From Morinoia aosen (lineage: Eukaryota; Arthropoda; Malacostraca; Amphipoda; Talitridae), in NCBI GenBank assembly GCA_030386875.1, contig CM059575.1, positions 16,206,293 to 16,270,292 on the forward strand: 64,000 nucleotides of DNA. Direction: 5' to 3'. Positions 11,773-22,744 of this stretch are shown here, in pieces. Position 1 is the first letter of the stretch; every line of letters starts with the position of its first letter. The position numbers were made by a program, and so were the translations under genes. The notes beneath the pieces were generated by a model. It searched no databases and had not been told where the DNA came from. It saw nothing but the letters and a program-made list of their open reading frames with translations.

Positions 11773-12621
11773 ATGCTAGGTTCAGTGGGAGAGTTCAATC
11801 ATTTAGAAGAAGAATTCCCTGAGTATGAAACTAGACTGAACTGCTTCCTGAGTATCAACAAAATGGAAGACAGTGAGAAAGCCCACACATTTATTGCTCT
11901 GGTGGGTTCTAAAATTGTAAGACTGACTAAAGACCTCCTGTACCCTAAAAGACTTTTAGATGCTACCTATGATGAGATCATGGAAGAGTTAAGACGGCAT
12001 TTTAAGACCACACGCGACCAGATCTTTGAAAGGCTTAGGTTCCATTAGCGGAACCAAAAACAAGGGGAAAACATTGCTGATTTTGTGGCTAGCTTGAAGG
12101 CCTTTTCACATACCTGTAATTTTGAACAAGAAGTACTAGAAAAAACTTTACTGGATAGGTTCATTTTGGGTGTGGCCAGTAATGATGTTCAAAATTTTTT
12201 GATGATTGAAGCTGGCCTGACATGGCAAAAAGCCGTGGATCTAGCAACTGCCAAAGAAACCCAACTAAGAGAAACAGTGGTGTTGAGACAACCTAACTCT
12301 ATTTTGAATGTTGGTCAGACTAGAGTACAGCAAACTGCTAACAAACCTAAGGGCAAGACTCAGGCTCAAGCTAGCCCCAAATCAGCATGCAGCGGCTGTG
12401 GTAATCTGCACTGACGTAGAGATTTTCCCTATAAAGACAATGTTTGTCATGGTTGTGGCCAAAAAGGCCATCTAAAGAAATGTTGCTTCAAATTCAAGAA
12501 CAAAAAATCTGTTAAAGGCAACAAAAACAATTTTGTGCATGCTATGCATGGAAAAACGGGGAGGGAACTATTTCGGGTTGGGTGGCGGATGCTAGATCTT
12601 CGCAACTTCCGACCCGATTGA
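11773..12621 (+). pseudogene. G1 gag (capsid-nucleocapsid), two in-frame stops
   Basis: ATG at 11773 (MLGSVGEFNHLEEEFPEYET) opens a gag-like frame of about 280 codons. A helical capsid-type region (residues 1-170) is followed by a basic linker and two zinc knuckles. The first (CSGCGNLH...) has lost its last Cys; the second (CHGCGQKGHLKKC) is a standard CX2CX4HX4C. In-frame stops lie at 12046 (TAG) and 12412 (TGA), with no indel. The last 20 or so codons before TGA at 12619-12621 no longer look like gag and probably belong to the sequence inserted downstream. Gag packages the element RNA into virus-like particles. Confidence 0.8.
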
Positions 12622-14550
12622 ACGTACAACAAGGGACTCCAAAAAAAGACGTAGATTCTTCGGATTTATTTTCTCGACCCGTGACGCCGTAAACTGCATA
12701 AGGACATTTTCAGGTTCGGTGGCAAAACGAGGAATAACCACATGATAAGAAAACTCCTAGTTCAAAAATATAGATGAGGAGTAACGGATCAAAGTATGAA
12801 GAGCAACTAGTGATGCTAGAACTGATATATCTCAATGACAGGTAGTAGTAGTAGTAGTAGTAACATGGGTGTGCTAGCGCTTCAGTTACTCAAACTATAT
12901 CGGACTGAAGGCCACATATTTTAATTCGTATCAGACTCATTTCAAATAACCACACAAGATGAACATTTCTGTTATTTGAAACATCAAATTATATGAACAT
13001 CATAATCATAAATACAACTCAAAATTACCAGTGTCTCCCCATTAAAATTTGTACACAACACAGGACATTCTCAATGACAATGATCTATCACGCCAGTCTC
13101 GAGAGTCTGGTAGCACGTACGTGTCGACTCATTTTAGCAAGCATTTTATTTCCGGGGAACAGCAATAACGATAGTACTCCACGCTCAGAACAACCCGCAA
13201 GGACTCATGAACATATCCATGATAATTGTCAAAGGTCAAACACATAACACAATGAACGGCTTTTTGGAATATCTGGTTAGAAAAAAGTGAATTTTTTTCC
13301 AACTAGAGAACACATTTGTAAACACACATTTGTAATGCACACATAGGATCAAAGGAGGACAGTCTACTCACGCACATATCAACGACAATTGTCAAAAGCC
13401 AAACACATAACACAATGAGAAGGCTATTGGAATATCTGGACAGAAAAAAGAGTAAATTTTCTAACTGTTAAATACATGCGCTGTGGTCAAGGGTTTACAC
13501 CCTCAGTGGGACAACTGACACACCTTAACATATATACTCACAAACAATGGGGGACGGTATCCTCACACTTCATATAGTCTTTCTATTTCAAATTACAAAA
13601 ATGAAAAGAACTATCTTATTGTTTTTCTTTACTCTACCTGTTGGAAAGGTATTGTTTGAAAGGTTAGGTCTCTGATGCAGAGGCTACACTAAAAAGAGAA
13701 CAGCAAATTATCATTCACCTAAATTTCACAGGCAAGTACGACAACTTACTCAGCCGTAGAATAATCAGAGCTTAAAGTTAATGTACGTGAATACAGCAGA
13801 TCAGCTATAATTATTTTGTCATCATCCTGGCTATCTCTCATGTCAAAAGTTCAGATTGCTCAATTTAAATTATAGGTGAACTATCCCCCGGGCAAAGCAA
13901 GTATCCAGTTGCCGATATCTTGAGTACACAAAATCACATGGGCAGTGGTCACAAATATCTGAACACATTCTCAGTCTAGTTTGAGTGCTTTTAGCTCTAG
14001 GCTTCCACCCTACTGACTAGCGCAGCTTGCTCAGCACAGCTCATGGGTGAGGAGCCGACACGTTATTGACATTCGAAATGTGTTTTATTTCTCAGCAAAA
14101 AAATAAAAAATCTGAGCTATGCACTGTCAACATATGAATTTCTTAACACAAGCTATCTGTTTACAGGTTATAAGGCGCCAGTTCAACAGTTTAATTTTTC
14201 TTAAGGCAAAATGTTGGCTGCAGCCATTTTTTTAGTTACAGAAAAAACCGCAGCTTCTCCTAGACTGCTGGCTGCCTTAACTTACACAACTAAATTATCA
14301 ATCTCCTAGCGTCACAATGCAGCACACTAGCTGCAGTAAGCACTAAACGATTTCACAGAGGCTAGCCTGACTCAATGTAGGTGGTTCGCCGGTTGCCAGA
14401 AGCATCATTGAATGCTCTAGGAGCGGACTGTTCACCGCTATCTAGCACAGTGACAACACATGGAAATAAAAGAGACTTAAATTAGAGTTATGAATCCTCT
14501 AAGCAATATTTCCTACACACACAATTACACTGGGAGCACTATAAATAGTG
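12622..14550. other. Unidentified insertion between G1 gag and protease
   Basis: About 2 kb without a convincing ORF, placed where a Gypsy element should run directly from nucleocapsid to protease. It holds a (GTA)7 microsatellite (12842-12862), a diverged direct repeat of about 163 bp spacing (about 13208-13290 and 13370-13460, sharing AACACATAACACAATGA), and the palindromic TATA-like CACTATAAATAGTG near 14537. It is probably one or more old transposon insertions. Ends and target duplication were not found. Confidence 0.5.
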
Positions 14551-14588
14551 AGAACTTTTCAGCTTGACGGCTACAGCCAGACAAAGAT

Positions 14589-14667
14589 GCCGCGTTGGGC
14601 TTGCGGACCAGCGCGACGACTTATCTTATCAGACAAAGATGCCGCTGGTCCGCAAGCCCAACGCGGC
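14589..14667. repeat. Perfect 25-bp inverted repeat with 29-base spacer
   Basis: Arms 14589-14613 and 14643-14667 are exact reverse complements (left arm begins GCCGCGTTGGGC, right arm ends GCCCAACGCGGC). A 15-base direct repeat (CAGACAAAGATGCCG) overlaps the left arm and precedes the right arm. Arm identity is complete although the surrounding G1 sequence is decayed, so the structure is probably recent. Confidence 0.85.
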
Positions 14668-14875
14668 TGTCCGCGGCAATGTTGCCACAGATCTTGTCGG
14701 GAATTCGCGTCTTGAAAGACATGACAGGAACACCACCCTAATCCTAATAGAACTAACAATGCAACCAGTGCAGACTACTCAGTGGCCAATCAGGGTTGTT
14801 GTGGGGAGGTATTCTCCATAGCCGAGGATATGAAACCCTAGGTCCTCCATAGCCGAGGATATTAAAATGAAATGA

Positions 14876-15217
14876 TTGCTAAACAACACTCCATTGGAAA
14901 TGGAGGTAGACACTGGTGCTGCCAGGTCTATCCTATCAAACGCTGCCTATTTTATGTTATCCACCAAGACAAGACCCGAGTTGAGACCTTCTGATGTTGA
15001 GCTTAGGACTTATGGTGGAGCTGAACTAATGGTTTGTGGGGAGATTAGGGCTAACATCCAGCGTGAAGCTAGTGGTAGGGCTCCTCAGCTAGCAACTATT
15101 GTAGTTGTAGACAGGGGAGGGCCAGCCTTGCTGGGTAGGGACCTGATTGATTCCCTAGGGCTAACTATAGTAGCTAATGGTGTACATAAGCTGATCACTC
15201 GCGCCCTGAAGAGCTAG
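14876..15217 (+). pseudogene. G1 aspartic protease region
   Basis: About 113 codons with MEVDTGAARSIL (the catalytic DTG) at residues 8-19 and ALLGRDLI (the hydrophobic-Gly-Arg-Asp block) about 75 residues later. This is the typical spacing for a retroelement pepsin-fold protease, active as a dimer to cut Gag-Pol. The frame ends at TAG 15215 and homology continues in another frame into the RT (EELVEKFPDLF...), so a frameshift lies near 15205. A TGA just upstream separates it from the linker. Two copies of CCATAGCCGAGGATAT lie at 14817-14865, just upstream. Confidence 0.85.
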
Positions 15218-15776
15218 TAGAAAAATTCCCCGACCTTTTTCAACCAGGCCTAGGTAGCTTTATGGGAAGGAATTTAAAAATTGTGATTGACCCCACAGTG
15301 CCCCCAAAGTTTTGTAAAGCCATGAATGTGCCTTACTCACTTAGACCTATGGTGGAAGCAGAACTAGATAGACTGGTACAGGAAGTTATCCTCACCCCTG
15401 TACAGTACTATAGATGGGCAACAACTATCGTCCCAGTGCTCAAGGCTGATCAAAGCATCCGAATCTGTGGTGACTACAAATTAACTGTAAATAGGGCCAT
15501 AAGGCTAGATACCTACCCTATACCCAGGGTGGAAGATTTATTTAGCAGGTTAGCCGGAGGAGTTATATACTCCAAGCTAGACTTGTCTCAAGCGTACGCC
15601 CAACTTCCGTTGGACGATGAATCTAAGGAGCTCACCGTGATCAACACACACAGAGGTCTGTTTGCTTATAACAGACTGAGCTTCGGGATAGCCTCGGCTC
15701 CCGGAATCTTTCAGCGTGCTATGGAAGGACTATTACAGGGCCTCCCAGGAGTGTTCTGCTACCTCGATGATGTACT
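15215..15776 (+). pseudogene. G1 reverse transcriptase, N-terminal half, split by LTR-X copy 3
   Basis: Gypsy-type RT fingers and palm: IRICGDYKLTVN, YPIPRVEDLFSRLAGG, YSKLDLSQAYAQLPLD, and ends inside the active-site block CYLDDVL. The frame stops making sense exactly at 15777, where LTR-X begins. The rest of the RT resumes at 19438. The catalytic DD pair is present. Gly-Asp-Tyr replaces the commoner VDYR block. Confidence 0.9.
15773..15776. repeat. 4-bp target-site duplication (TACT) of LTR-X copy 3
   Basis: TACT precedes the LTR-X start (TGTGGTGTTCTC) and is repeated at 19438-19441 after its end (GAGAACACTACA). Taking out one TACT plus the LTR-X leaves the G1 RT reading frame continuous across the join, which independently confirms the boundaries. 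Confidence 0.9.
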
Positions 15777-16050
15777 TGTGGTGTTCTCAACTAGCCATGC
15801 ACGCACACCATCACACAAGCTCAAAAGCGCCACCTCACAGCCTCGAAGTGCTCCTACTGGCCGAGCAGTCAGCGCTAAAGTCTGGCGCTGGGGTGGTGGA
15901 CCAAGCCCCTACAAGCCGCGCGCTTCGAGCAGCCAGGCGACATCTGAAGACAACCACATACATTTAGCTCAGTCTCGACCGCTTCATAAGCGCCACCGCG
16001 AGCCGCCTAACCAGAGAGCTAGCTTGGGTCAGTGAGGCCGCAGCCAGTCC

Positions 16051-16058
16051 TATATATT
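16051..16058 (+). promoter_or_regulatory. LTR-X TATA box
   Basis: TATATATT in LTR-X copy 3. The reverse-strand copy 4 has TATATAAA at the matching place (25072-25079). LINE-A copy 3 begins about 28-35 bases downstream, where transcription would be expected to start. Confidence 0.6.
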
Positions 16059-16085
16059 GAGCTGCGCGGCAGACGATATGTTGGC

Positions 16086-18588
16086 CACGATACCTTCCAC
16101 ACAGATATGTTGGCCATCACAGTAGAAACACCACAAGGCCCAATCACACTTGCCACTACCTACATACCTCCACGTATTGATTACATAAACTACATCGACA
16201 TGCACACTCTCTTTAACCGAAAACACCCCACTTGCCTCCTAGCCGACATGAATGCCATACACCCCACCTTTGGATACACATACGCAAACAGGAAGGGGAG
16301 ACAAGTCCACTCACTAATAGACAGGAACAAATGTCTCCACATAGGCCCTAATTTCCCCACGATAATCACTCACCGCGCTTGTACTAGCCCAGATATCGTA
16401 CTAACAAACACGCAAACATTTCACAACATCATACTCGAACCAGGTCCACTAACACCTTCCGACCACATCCCCATCATAGCCACAATATCAGCCAACCCAA
16501 TACAAATTCCCATCCGCCCACGACCCTCCTTCCACAATGCAAACTGGGAACAATACCACAACCTTCTCGCCGCACACACAATACCGCAAGACCCAAGCCC
16601 TACACTAGAGGACATAGAAAATCACCTAATCACATGGGAATCCCACACCAACGAAGCCTCCAACCAATCTATTCCAACTATCACACACAGAACCACACCA
16701 GGCATCAAACCCACTCATGCCATACTCGTCCTTCAAACGAGACACAAACACATTTACGACCATCTCCAACGACACGGCCACTCACCCCCACTATACAGAG
16801 AACTCCTCAGCCTCAGACAACAGATAAAAACTGCATATCAACGTATCTACTCGGCAACATGGAACAACACCATCTCTAACATCAAAAAGATGGACAATCC
16901 CGAACAATTCTGGTCCGCCATCAAACGTATGTCAGGCAACAACAAAAAACAAAGCACCCCCTAAATTAAAGAAGGCGGCATCTTTTACCACTCACCACAA
17001 TCCAAGGAACCCTTGTTCCGACAACACTGGTCAAACATTTAATCAGGTATTGATGAGCCCAACAACGGTTTCGACGTTGAACATATACACACCATAGAAA
17101 CACAAATGAACGACATCGCTCCCCAAAACGAACCACACGAGACAGGAGACACTTCCCGCCTTCACAATTTCCACTACCCAGCTATCACAATCGAAGAACT
17201 CAAAAACGCACTTCGTACGTTCTCCCAAAAAGCACCAGGACCAACTAAAATAACCACACACCACCTAAAACACTTACCACAAAACATGCTCCAGTACCTT
17301 CTGTACATATATAACAACGCCCACTCAGCGGGCTATTTCCCAAACAAACTGAAACATGCAAATAATGATCTTTTTACCGAAGCCCTCCACCTCCCAACAC
17401 GAGGTGCAAAATTATAGTCCCATCTCCATACTAGACACCCACGCTAAGCTCCTAGACAAAATATTAACCTACAGGCTAACAGACCACCTAACCATCAACA
17501 ACATCTACAACAGCCGCCAACACGGATTCCGCCTCGGAAGAGGTACTCACACCGCACTTGCCACGCTACACGAGACTCTCCACATCAAACAAACACAGAG
17601 AAACAAAACAGACATCGTTCTACGAGATGTAACCAAGGCCTTCGACAAAGTGTGGCACACAGGACTCAAATTCAAACTGTCACAGCTACAAATTCACCCC
17701 CTATTCACAAAAATCCTGTATAGCTTTATCACTAACCGCACGGCAGCCATACGAATCGCAAACTACACTGGCCCACCCTTCTCCATCAAGTCAGGCGTCC
17801 CCCAGGGAGCAGTCCTCTCCCCAACACTGTACAACTACTTCACGCACGACCTCCCCCCACCAAAACCCAACACTGACTACATAGCTTTTGCAGACGACAT
17901 CACACAAATCATATCCGCAAAGCATTCATATAACATGGCAGCTCTTCTAACGACACGAGCCATTGCCCAAATCAACGATTACGAACGAAAATGGAAAATC
18001 CAAACCAACACAAACAAATTCAAAATAATTGCTATCAGCCGCCGCAAACACCCAACAGTGCACATCAACAACATCCCACACCCTTACACAAGCTCAGGCA
18101 AAGTTCTGGGTCTCACAATCAGCACAACCGGATATGCACTCCACAGCAGACAACGAGCAGCAATAGCACATCAAAACCTCTCACGCCTTTACCGATTCAA
18201 ACACCTGAACCCAGAAGTAAAACGCCAACTCTACATCGCCCTAGTAAGATCCACTCTCATCTACCCAGCCATTCCCCTACACACACTTCCACCAACATCC
18301 ATCTCAACACTCCAACGCGTACAAAACCGAGCAACGAGATACATAACAAATTCAGAATGGCAAGATTTCTCCACCTCTGCACAACTACACTGCCGAGCAA
18401 ACTTGAAACCAATCAACATTTCACTCCACAAACACGCAAAAAGAATCTGGCAAAACATTCACGACACGCACCCATAACTCTATTTACAACTCACATTCCC
18501 GCAAGACACCCCGCAAACACCGCGCAAACAATTCCAGAGCTCAAAAATGAAAACACTCGCTCCTCAACCGAGACCAAAATACACCTAA
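16086..18588 (+). pseudogene. LINE-A copy 3 ORF2 fragment (endonuclease C-part and RT)
   Basis: Endonuclease from MLAITVETPQGP onward with ADMNA and SDHIP, then RT with KAFDKVW, GVPQGAVLSP and FADD, ending KPKYT-stop. Breaks: TAA near 16962, TAA near 17040, one extra A near 17361 (shifting the frame), and TAA at 18475-18477. Otherwise it aligns with copies 1 and 2. Confidence 0.87.
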
Positions 18589-18925
18589 CACGACTCTAAC
18601 GACGGACGGAAGGACAGACTCGACTGACCAGCACCGACTCAAGCGAATGTTTTGCGCTAGGAGAGACTTAACCCCTACGGCAAGCCTACCCACCCACGTT
18701 CGGTATTAAAGATGCCCACTTACTAAATACCCAACCATACAAAACCCTGACGGGTAATTAACTTTTACCACCCTTAAACTACCTACAAAAAATTTCCCAC
18801 AAACACTAGCATCATATGCGCAAGCGCATCTCTATCAGTTTCCTATCTATCCTTTTCCGTTTCACCCCTACTCTTCCCGACACACTCTGCGTCAAACCCT
18901 ATTTCCGTCTTTTCTATAAGCATCG
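18589..18925 (+). other. LINE-A copy 3 3' UTR
   Basis: Colinear with the other copies. Hairpins ATGCGC-aa-GCGCAT (18816-18829) and GACACA-ctc-TGCGTC (18879-18893, one mismatch). It ends CTATAAGCATCG before LTR-X resumes. Confidence 0.75.
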
Positions 18926-19439
18926 AACGAACGCAGCAGCTCACTCAGTGCACTCGCAGGAACCCTGATATTCACACGAGTCTTCTTCCTGCGAGCCTCC
19001 TCACTGCAACGGCTCACATAAGTCTTCCAACGAGCCTTCTCACAGCAGTGGCTCACACAAGACTTCTCCCTGCTACTCTCCGCGCAGCGACTCCGACATT
19101 CACTAGTCTCGGCTGCTCAGCAAGCAGTAGCCTCACGGCCTCTATCGCCACGTCGACGGCGCACCGCTACTCCACGGCACGCACGACGTGACTTACCGCC
19201 AACCGTCGGTCCTCCAAGTCGTCCTTGGGTACTATACTACCTGCCTGTAATTATTTACCTCATGTGCCATACTATCGGCGATCTTCACAAAAATACGGCC
19301 TTTATTCAAGTTGTGTTTTCCTTACCCTGCCGGGTTCGTTGGTACCTCAGGCACTCGCTTCAGGCATAGATATCGCAAAGTCCAAAGATAGTAAAAGTCT
19401 GCCCAGAGTGTAAAGCAGCCTGAGGGAGAACACTACATA

Positions 19440-20303
19440 CTCATCAGTGCAACTAATGAGCAAGAGTACTCCAAGCGTCTCCATCAAGTCCTATCTAAAC
19501 TACAGGAGGCAGGGCTGAAACTAAAAATGAATAAATGCCAAATAGGAGTATCACAGGTATGCTACCTTGAATATCAGATTGACAAGGATGGGTTGCACCC
19601 TACGGCAGAAAAGGTAGCATCTATCCGGAATGCCCCAGCTCCTACGTATGTGACTCAGCTGATAGCTTACCTGGGGTTAATAAATTTCTACAGAAAATTT
19701 CTAAGATCTTCTGCAACTATGTTGGTGCCCCTAAATGCCTTACTGCGGGATAAAACGCCTTGGAAATGGGCTGCAAGTCAGGAGAGGGCATTCTAGAAGT
19801 CTAAACAAGCCCTCCTAGACTCCCAGACTTTGATCCATTTTGACCCTAACCTACCCATAGTGGTAGTGGCTGACAGAAGTGCGTATGGTGTGGGAGCGGT
19901 GCTGTGTCACCTTATTGATGGAATTGAACGCCCCGCCTATTTTGCCTCCCGAACTCTAACAGCAACAGAGCGTAACTACTCCCAGACTGAAGAAGAAACT
20001 CTGGCTAGGGTGTTCGCACTCCGAAAATTTCCTTGCTACCTGTGGGGACTGGACTTCACGGTAATCACTGACCACAAACCTTTACTAGGACTATTTGATC
20101 CGGGTAGGAGCATTCCTCCGATGGCATCCGGGCGCATTCAAAGGTGGGCTCTACTGCTGCAGTCCTACAAGTTCACCTTGCGTCACCGGTCAGGCGTGCT
20201 GTTGGGCACGGCTAATGCTCTCAGTCGTTTACACCTGACAACTCCCGAGGAAGCCACGCCCATTCCAGCGGAATGGACGTCCCTAGTAAACTTCCTTGAG
20301 TGA
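19440..20303 (+). pseudogene. G1 reverse transcriptase C-terminal half and RNase H
   Basis: Resumes the RT frame after LTR-X copy 3: KLKMNKCQIG, thumb and connection (YLGLINFYRKFL), then RNase H with VVVADRSAYGVGAVL, YSQTEEETLA, VITDHKPLL and ANALSRL. An in-frame TAG at 19794-19796 interrupts; the final TGA is at 20301-20303. In RNase H the first catalytic block reads ADRS instead of the usual TDAS. This half removes template RNA during reverse transcription. Confidence 0.88.
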
Positions 20304-20447
20304 GCTCCGGTCACCAGCACCCACATTCACGATGGCACTCTAAGGGACCCAGTACTTTCAAAGGTATATAAATGCTGCCAGGTAGCCTGGCCTTCGACGG
20401 TAATTGGTGACCCTGATCTCGCTCCGTACACTAGGAGGAGAGACGAA

Positions 20448-21303
20448 TTGTCCACACAAAATGGCTGTGTGCTCTGGGGAGCAAGAATAATTGTGCTCCA
20501 AGCCCTCAGACAAGTTATTGTGGATGAACTTCACTCTGGCCATGCAGGATCACCCAGGATGAAGGAGCTAGCTCGCAGCTATGTGTGGTGGCCTCTTCTA
20601 GACAAAGGCCTAGAAGAAACGGCTAAATCACGCAGCGAGTCCTGAGCACTCGAGCTGCACCGGCGAAAGCTGAACTCCATCCGTGGTAATGGCCGGCGCA
20701 GCCTTGGCATCGCATATATATCGACTACGCGGGCCCAATGAATGAAAAAACTATCTAGTGATCAGGGACGCACACACTAAGTGGGTTGAAATTTTTCCCA
20801 CAACTACTACAACCTCTAGCGAAATGATCTCGTGCCTGAAACACACTTTTGCAACGTTTGGATTTCCGGTAACAATTGTTTCGGACAACGCAACGTGTTT
20901 CACATCGGCCGAATTCCAAGAATTTGTGAAGGCATGTGGTATGCGGCATGTTACAAGCGCACCATACCATCCTTCAACTAATGGACTGGCAGAGCGCATG
21001 GTAAAAACGTTCAAGAAGAATTTATTAAAGTCAACGGAACCCCTACGCCTAGCACTAGACAGGTTCCTGTTCAACTATCGGCTAACACCCCACACGACAA
21101 CAGGTTTTCCGCCTGTCGAACTGATGTTAGGCAGGAAAGTTCGCTCTCGTCTTGATCTACTTTGGCCGTCAGAGGCAATTGCCTCCAAAGTTGCTCAAAG
21201 CCAGGACGCTCAGAAAAGATACCACCCAGGGTCTCACGCGGTTGACATTCCGCTGGAGTCACCTGTGATGGTCCGTCAATACACACCGGGTTCTCCAAAA
21301 TAG
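20448..21303 (+). pseudogene. G1 integrase (zinc-binding remnant and DDE core)
   Basis: The N-terminal HHCC region is damaged: DELHSGHAGSPRMKELA and YVWWP are recognisable but the Cys pair is lost around 20640. The core follows: IDYAGPMNE (first Asp), IVSDNATCF (second Asp) and STNGLAERMVKTFK (Glu), then NYRLTPHTTTGFPPVELMLG. A TAG near 20755 and frameshifts break it. Integrase joins the cDNA to host DNA. Order after RNase H is the standard Gypsy arrangement. Confidence 0.87.
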
Positions 21304-21630
21304 ACCCCTGCTACTACCGTTGAGAAAACGGGCCCGGTGTCCTACAAGTGCCAACTGCAGGGGGGAGAGGTCATTCGTCGATACCAGGACCAAGTTATTA
21401 CCTGCTCGAACGCCATCCCTGAACCCATGGAACAACCTATTGAGGAAACCGTGTTGATTCCACAACCTACTCGAAATTCATACCCACCACCCCCTACTAA
21501 TGAATCTGACCCAGAAACACCTGACTACTCGATTCCCACCCAGGAGGAAAGGATGCACGAGCCTCCAAGTGCTAGCATCTCACTCAGGTCTAACCGAGCT
21601 CGGAAGCCTGTGATTAGAATGGACCTTTAG
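21304..21630 (+). pseudogene. G1 integrase C-terminal tail
   Basis: TAG at 21301-21303 then TTVEKTGPVSYKCQL, a GPY/F-like module, and a long Pro/Glu-rich tail ending RKPVIRMDL at TAG 21630. It closes the pol frame about 60 bases before the 3' LTR. Confidence 0.7.
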
Positions 21631-21679
21631 GATTGACTAGATCAAATAACGGGGTAGGATTACAGGAGGGTTTCTAATT

Positions 21680-21691
21680 AAGGAGGGAGAG
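21680..21691 (+). other. G1 polypurine tract
   Basis: AAGGAGGGAGAG directly before the 3' LTR start TGTAACATAGCG. This is the expected plus-strand primer of an LTR retrotransposon. Confidence 0.8.
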
Positions 21692-21692
21692 C

Positions 21693-22234
21693 TGTAACAT
21701 AGCGAGTAATGTAAGTTCTAGTTAGAGAGTCCAAAAGTTGGCAACGCTCGTGACGGCAACAATCGCAGCAGTTCTCTATTGGTCGTAGTCAGCTAAACAG
21801 TAAATGTTGACTGCAAGTGTGTATATAGATTACCCCATGTGGCTTAGTACCTATACTCAAGTTTTTCTAACTGCCTACTACTAATTCTATTCTATCCTAT
21901 TCTATAATTCCAACCTATCTCCGCTTTTCTCTCACTGGCCACATGATTAGTAAATTGAGCATATTCATAGCTTAGAGATATCCAAGAGGCGAGTGCCTAT
22001 TTGCCTATATATTATTGATGTATCAATATTGCTATTGATCTATGTATTACTATTGATATCAGCAATATTGCTATAAGTGTGTTGTGTCGATCTATGTGGT
22101 GTCTAACCTGTACTGTGGCGAAGTCTAGTGAAGGATTGCTACGTGAATGGGCATAGGCTATCATAAATTGGTTACCTTACTACTACTACTACTACTACTA
22201 TTAATAATAATATCCTAGGTAGGATATGCAATAC
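21693..22234 (+). repeat. G1 3' LTR (about 542 bp)
   Basis: Same termini as the 5' LTR but without the segment lying between two AAGTCTA repeats there. It keeps one AAGTCTA (near 22120), as expected of a deletion between short direct repeats. It contains a (ACT)n run near 22180. Confidence 0.85.
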
Positions 22235-22349
22235 TTACTCTGTCGGGTTCGTTTGCACCTCAGGCCCTCGCTTCGGGCATTGATCTCCAAAGTCTTTAGA
22301 TATTCACAGTCTACCCGTAGCGTAAGGCAGCTGGAGGGAGAACACTGCA
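22235..22349 (+). repeat. LTR-X copy 2, right piece
   Basis: Continues 10405-10819 after the G1 insertion: CTGTCGGGTTCGTTTGCACCTC to GGAGGGAGAACACTGCA, matching the 3' ends of the other LTR-X copies. Confidence 0.75.
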
Positions 22350-22690
22350 GTATCCCATTTTGCTACTGCTACTGCTCATAAGTGATATCTGGCTTACACT
22401 GTATCTCTATTTTATCCCATGTACCCATGTCCGTATGATGTTGAAAAGAATACCGAGAGGATGTGAGACCCGAGATGATTTTGTTGTTGTTGTTCCTATA
22501 GACTGTAATTTGATTTCCCTTAAAATTCTATCAGAAAATTAGTAACCAGTTTATTTTTACGTTTTTCGAAGTCATTTTTCCTCTTTTTTTCATAATTTCT
22601 CACGAGTAGACTGGGCTCGACTGTCAGTTTCGATGTAAGAGGAGGGAAATTGGTTTTTATGTTTATTAGTTTTTCTTAGATTAATTTTTA
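22350..22690. other. AT-rich spacer, no gene seen
   Basis: Short open frames only, with no recognisable protein. Nothing supported. Confidence 0.4.
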
Positions 22691-22744
22691 ATACGTGTGT
22701 ATATATATAAACATGTGAGTGTGTGTATATGCCTAAAACAGTTA

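Larger units (their letters stand above)
16086..18925 (+). mobile_element. LINE-A copy 3, 5'-truncated
   Basis: Lacks ORF1 and the start of ORF2; homology to copies 1 and 2 begins at CACGATACCTT. It runs to the shared 3' end GCATCG. Close in sequence to copies 1 and 2. It is inserted in LTR-X just downstream of the TATA box, in LTR sense. The 5' junction carries a 13-base duplicate of nearby LINE sequence (GATATGTTGGCCA at 16075 and 16104). Confidence 0.9.
15777..19437 (+). mobile_element. LTR-X copy 3 (solo-LTR-like) carrying LINE-A copy 3
   Basis: LTR-X pieces 15777-16085 and 18926-19437 (about 820 bp together) flank LINE-A copy 3. Ends are TGT...ACA with 12-bp imperfect inverted termini and a 4-bp TACT duplication, as for an LTR element. 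A TATA box (TATATATT, 16051-16058) precedes the LINE insertion. No internal region of an LTR-X element is present. Long inverted termini could instead mean a non-autonomous DNA transposon. The promoter-like layout and TG..CA ends favour an LTR. Confidence 0.75.
10820..22234 (+). mobile_element. G1, Ty3/Gypsy LTR retrotransposon, nested and degenerate
   Basis: LTRs at 10820-11630 and 21693-22234 share their beginnings (TGTAAYATAGCGAGTAATG) and ends (CCTAGGTAGGATATGCAATAC). The internal region has a PBS-like site, gag with zinc knuckles, protease, RT-RNase H, integrase and a polypurine tract, in the standard Gypsy order. It interrupts LTR-X copy 2; the flanking 4-mers TTTC and TTAC are only an imperfect duplication. 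It is itself interrupted by about 2.2 kb of unknown DNA (about 12.6-14.85 kb) and by LTR-X copy 3 (15777-19437). Many stops and frameshifts: not functional. Confidence 0.9.
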
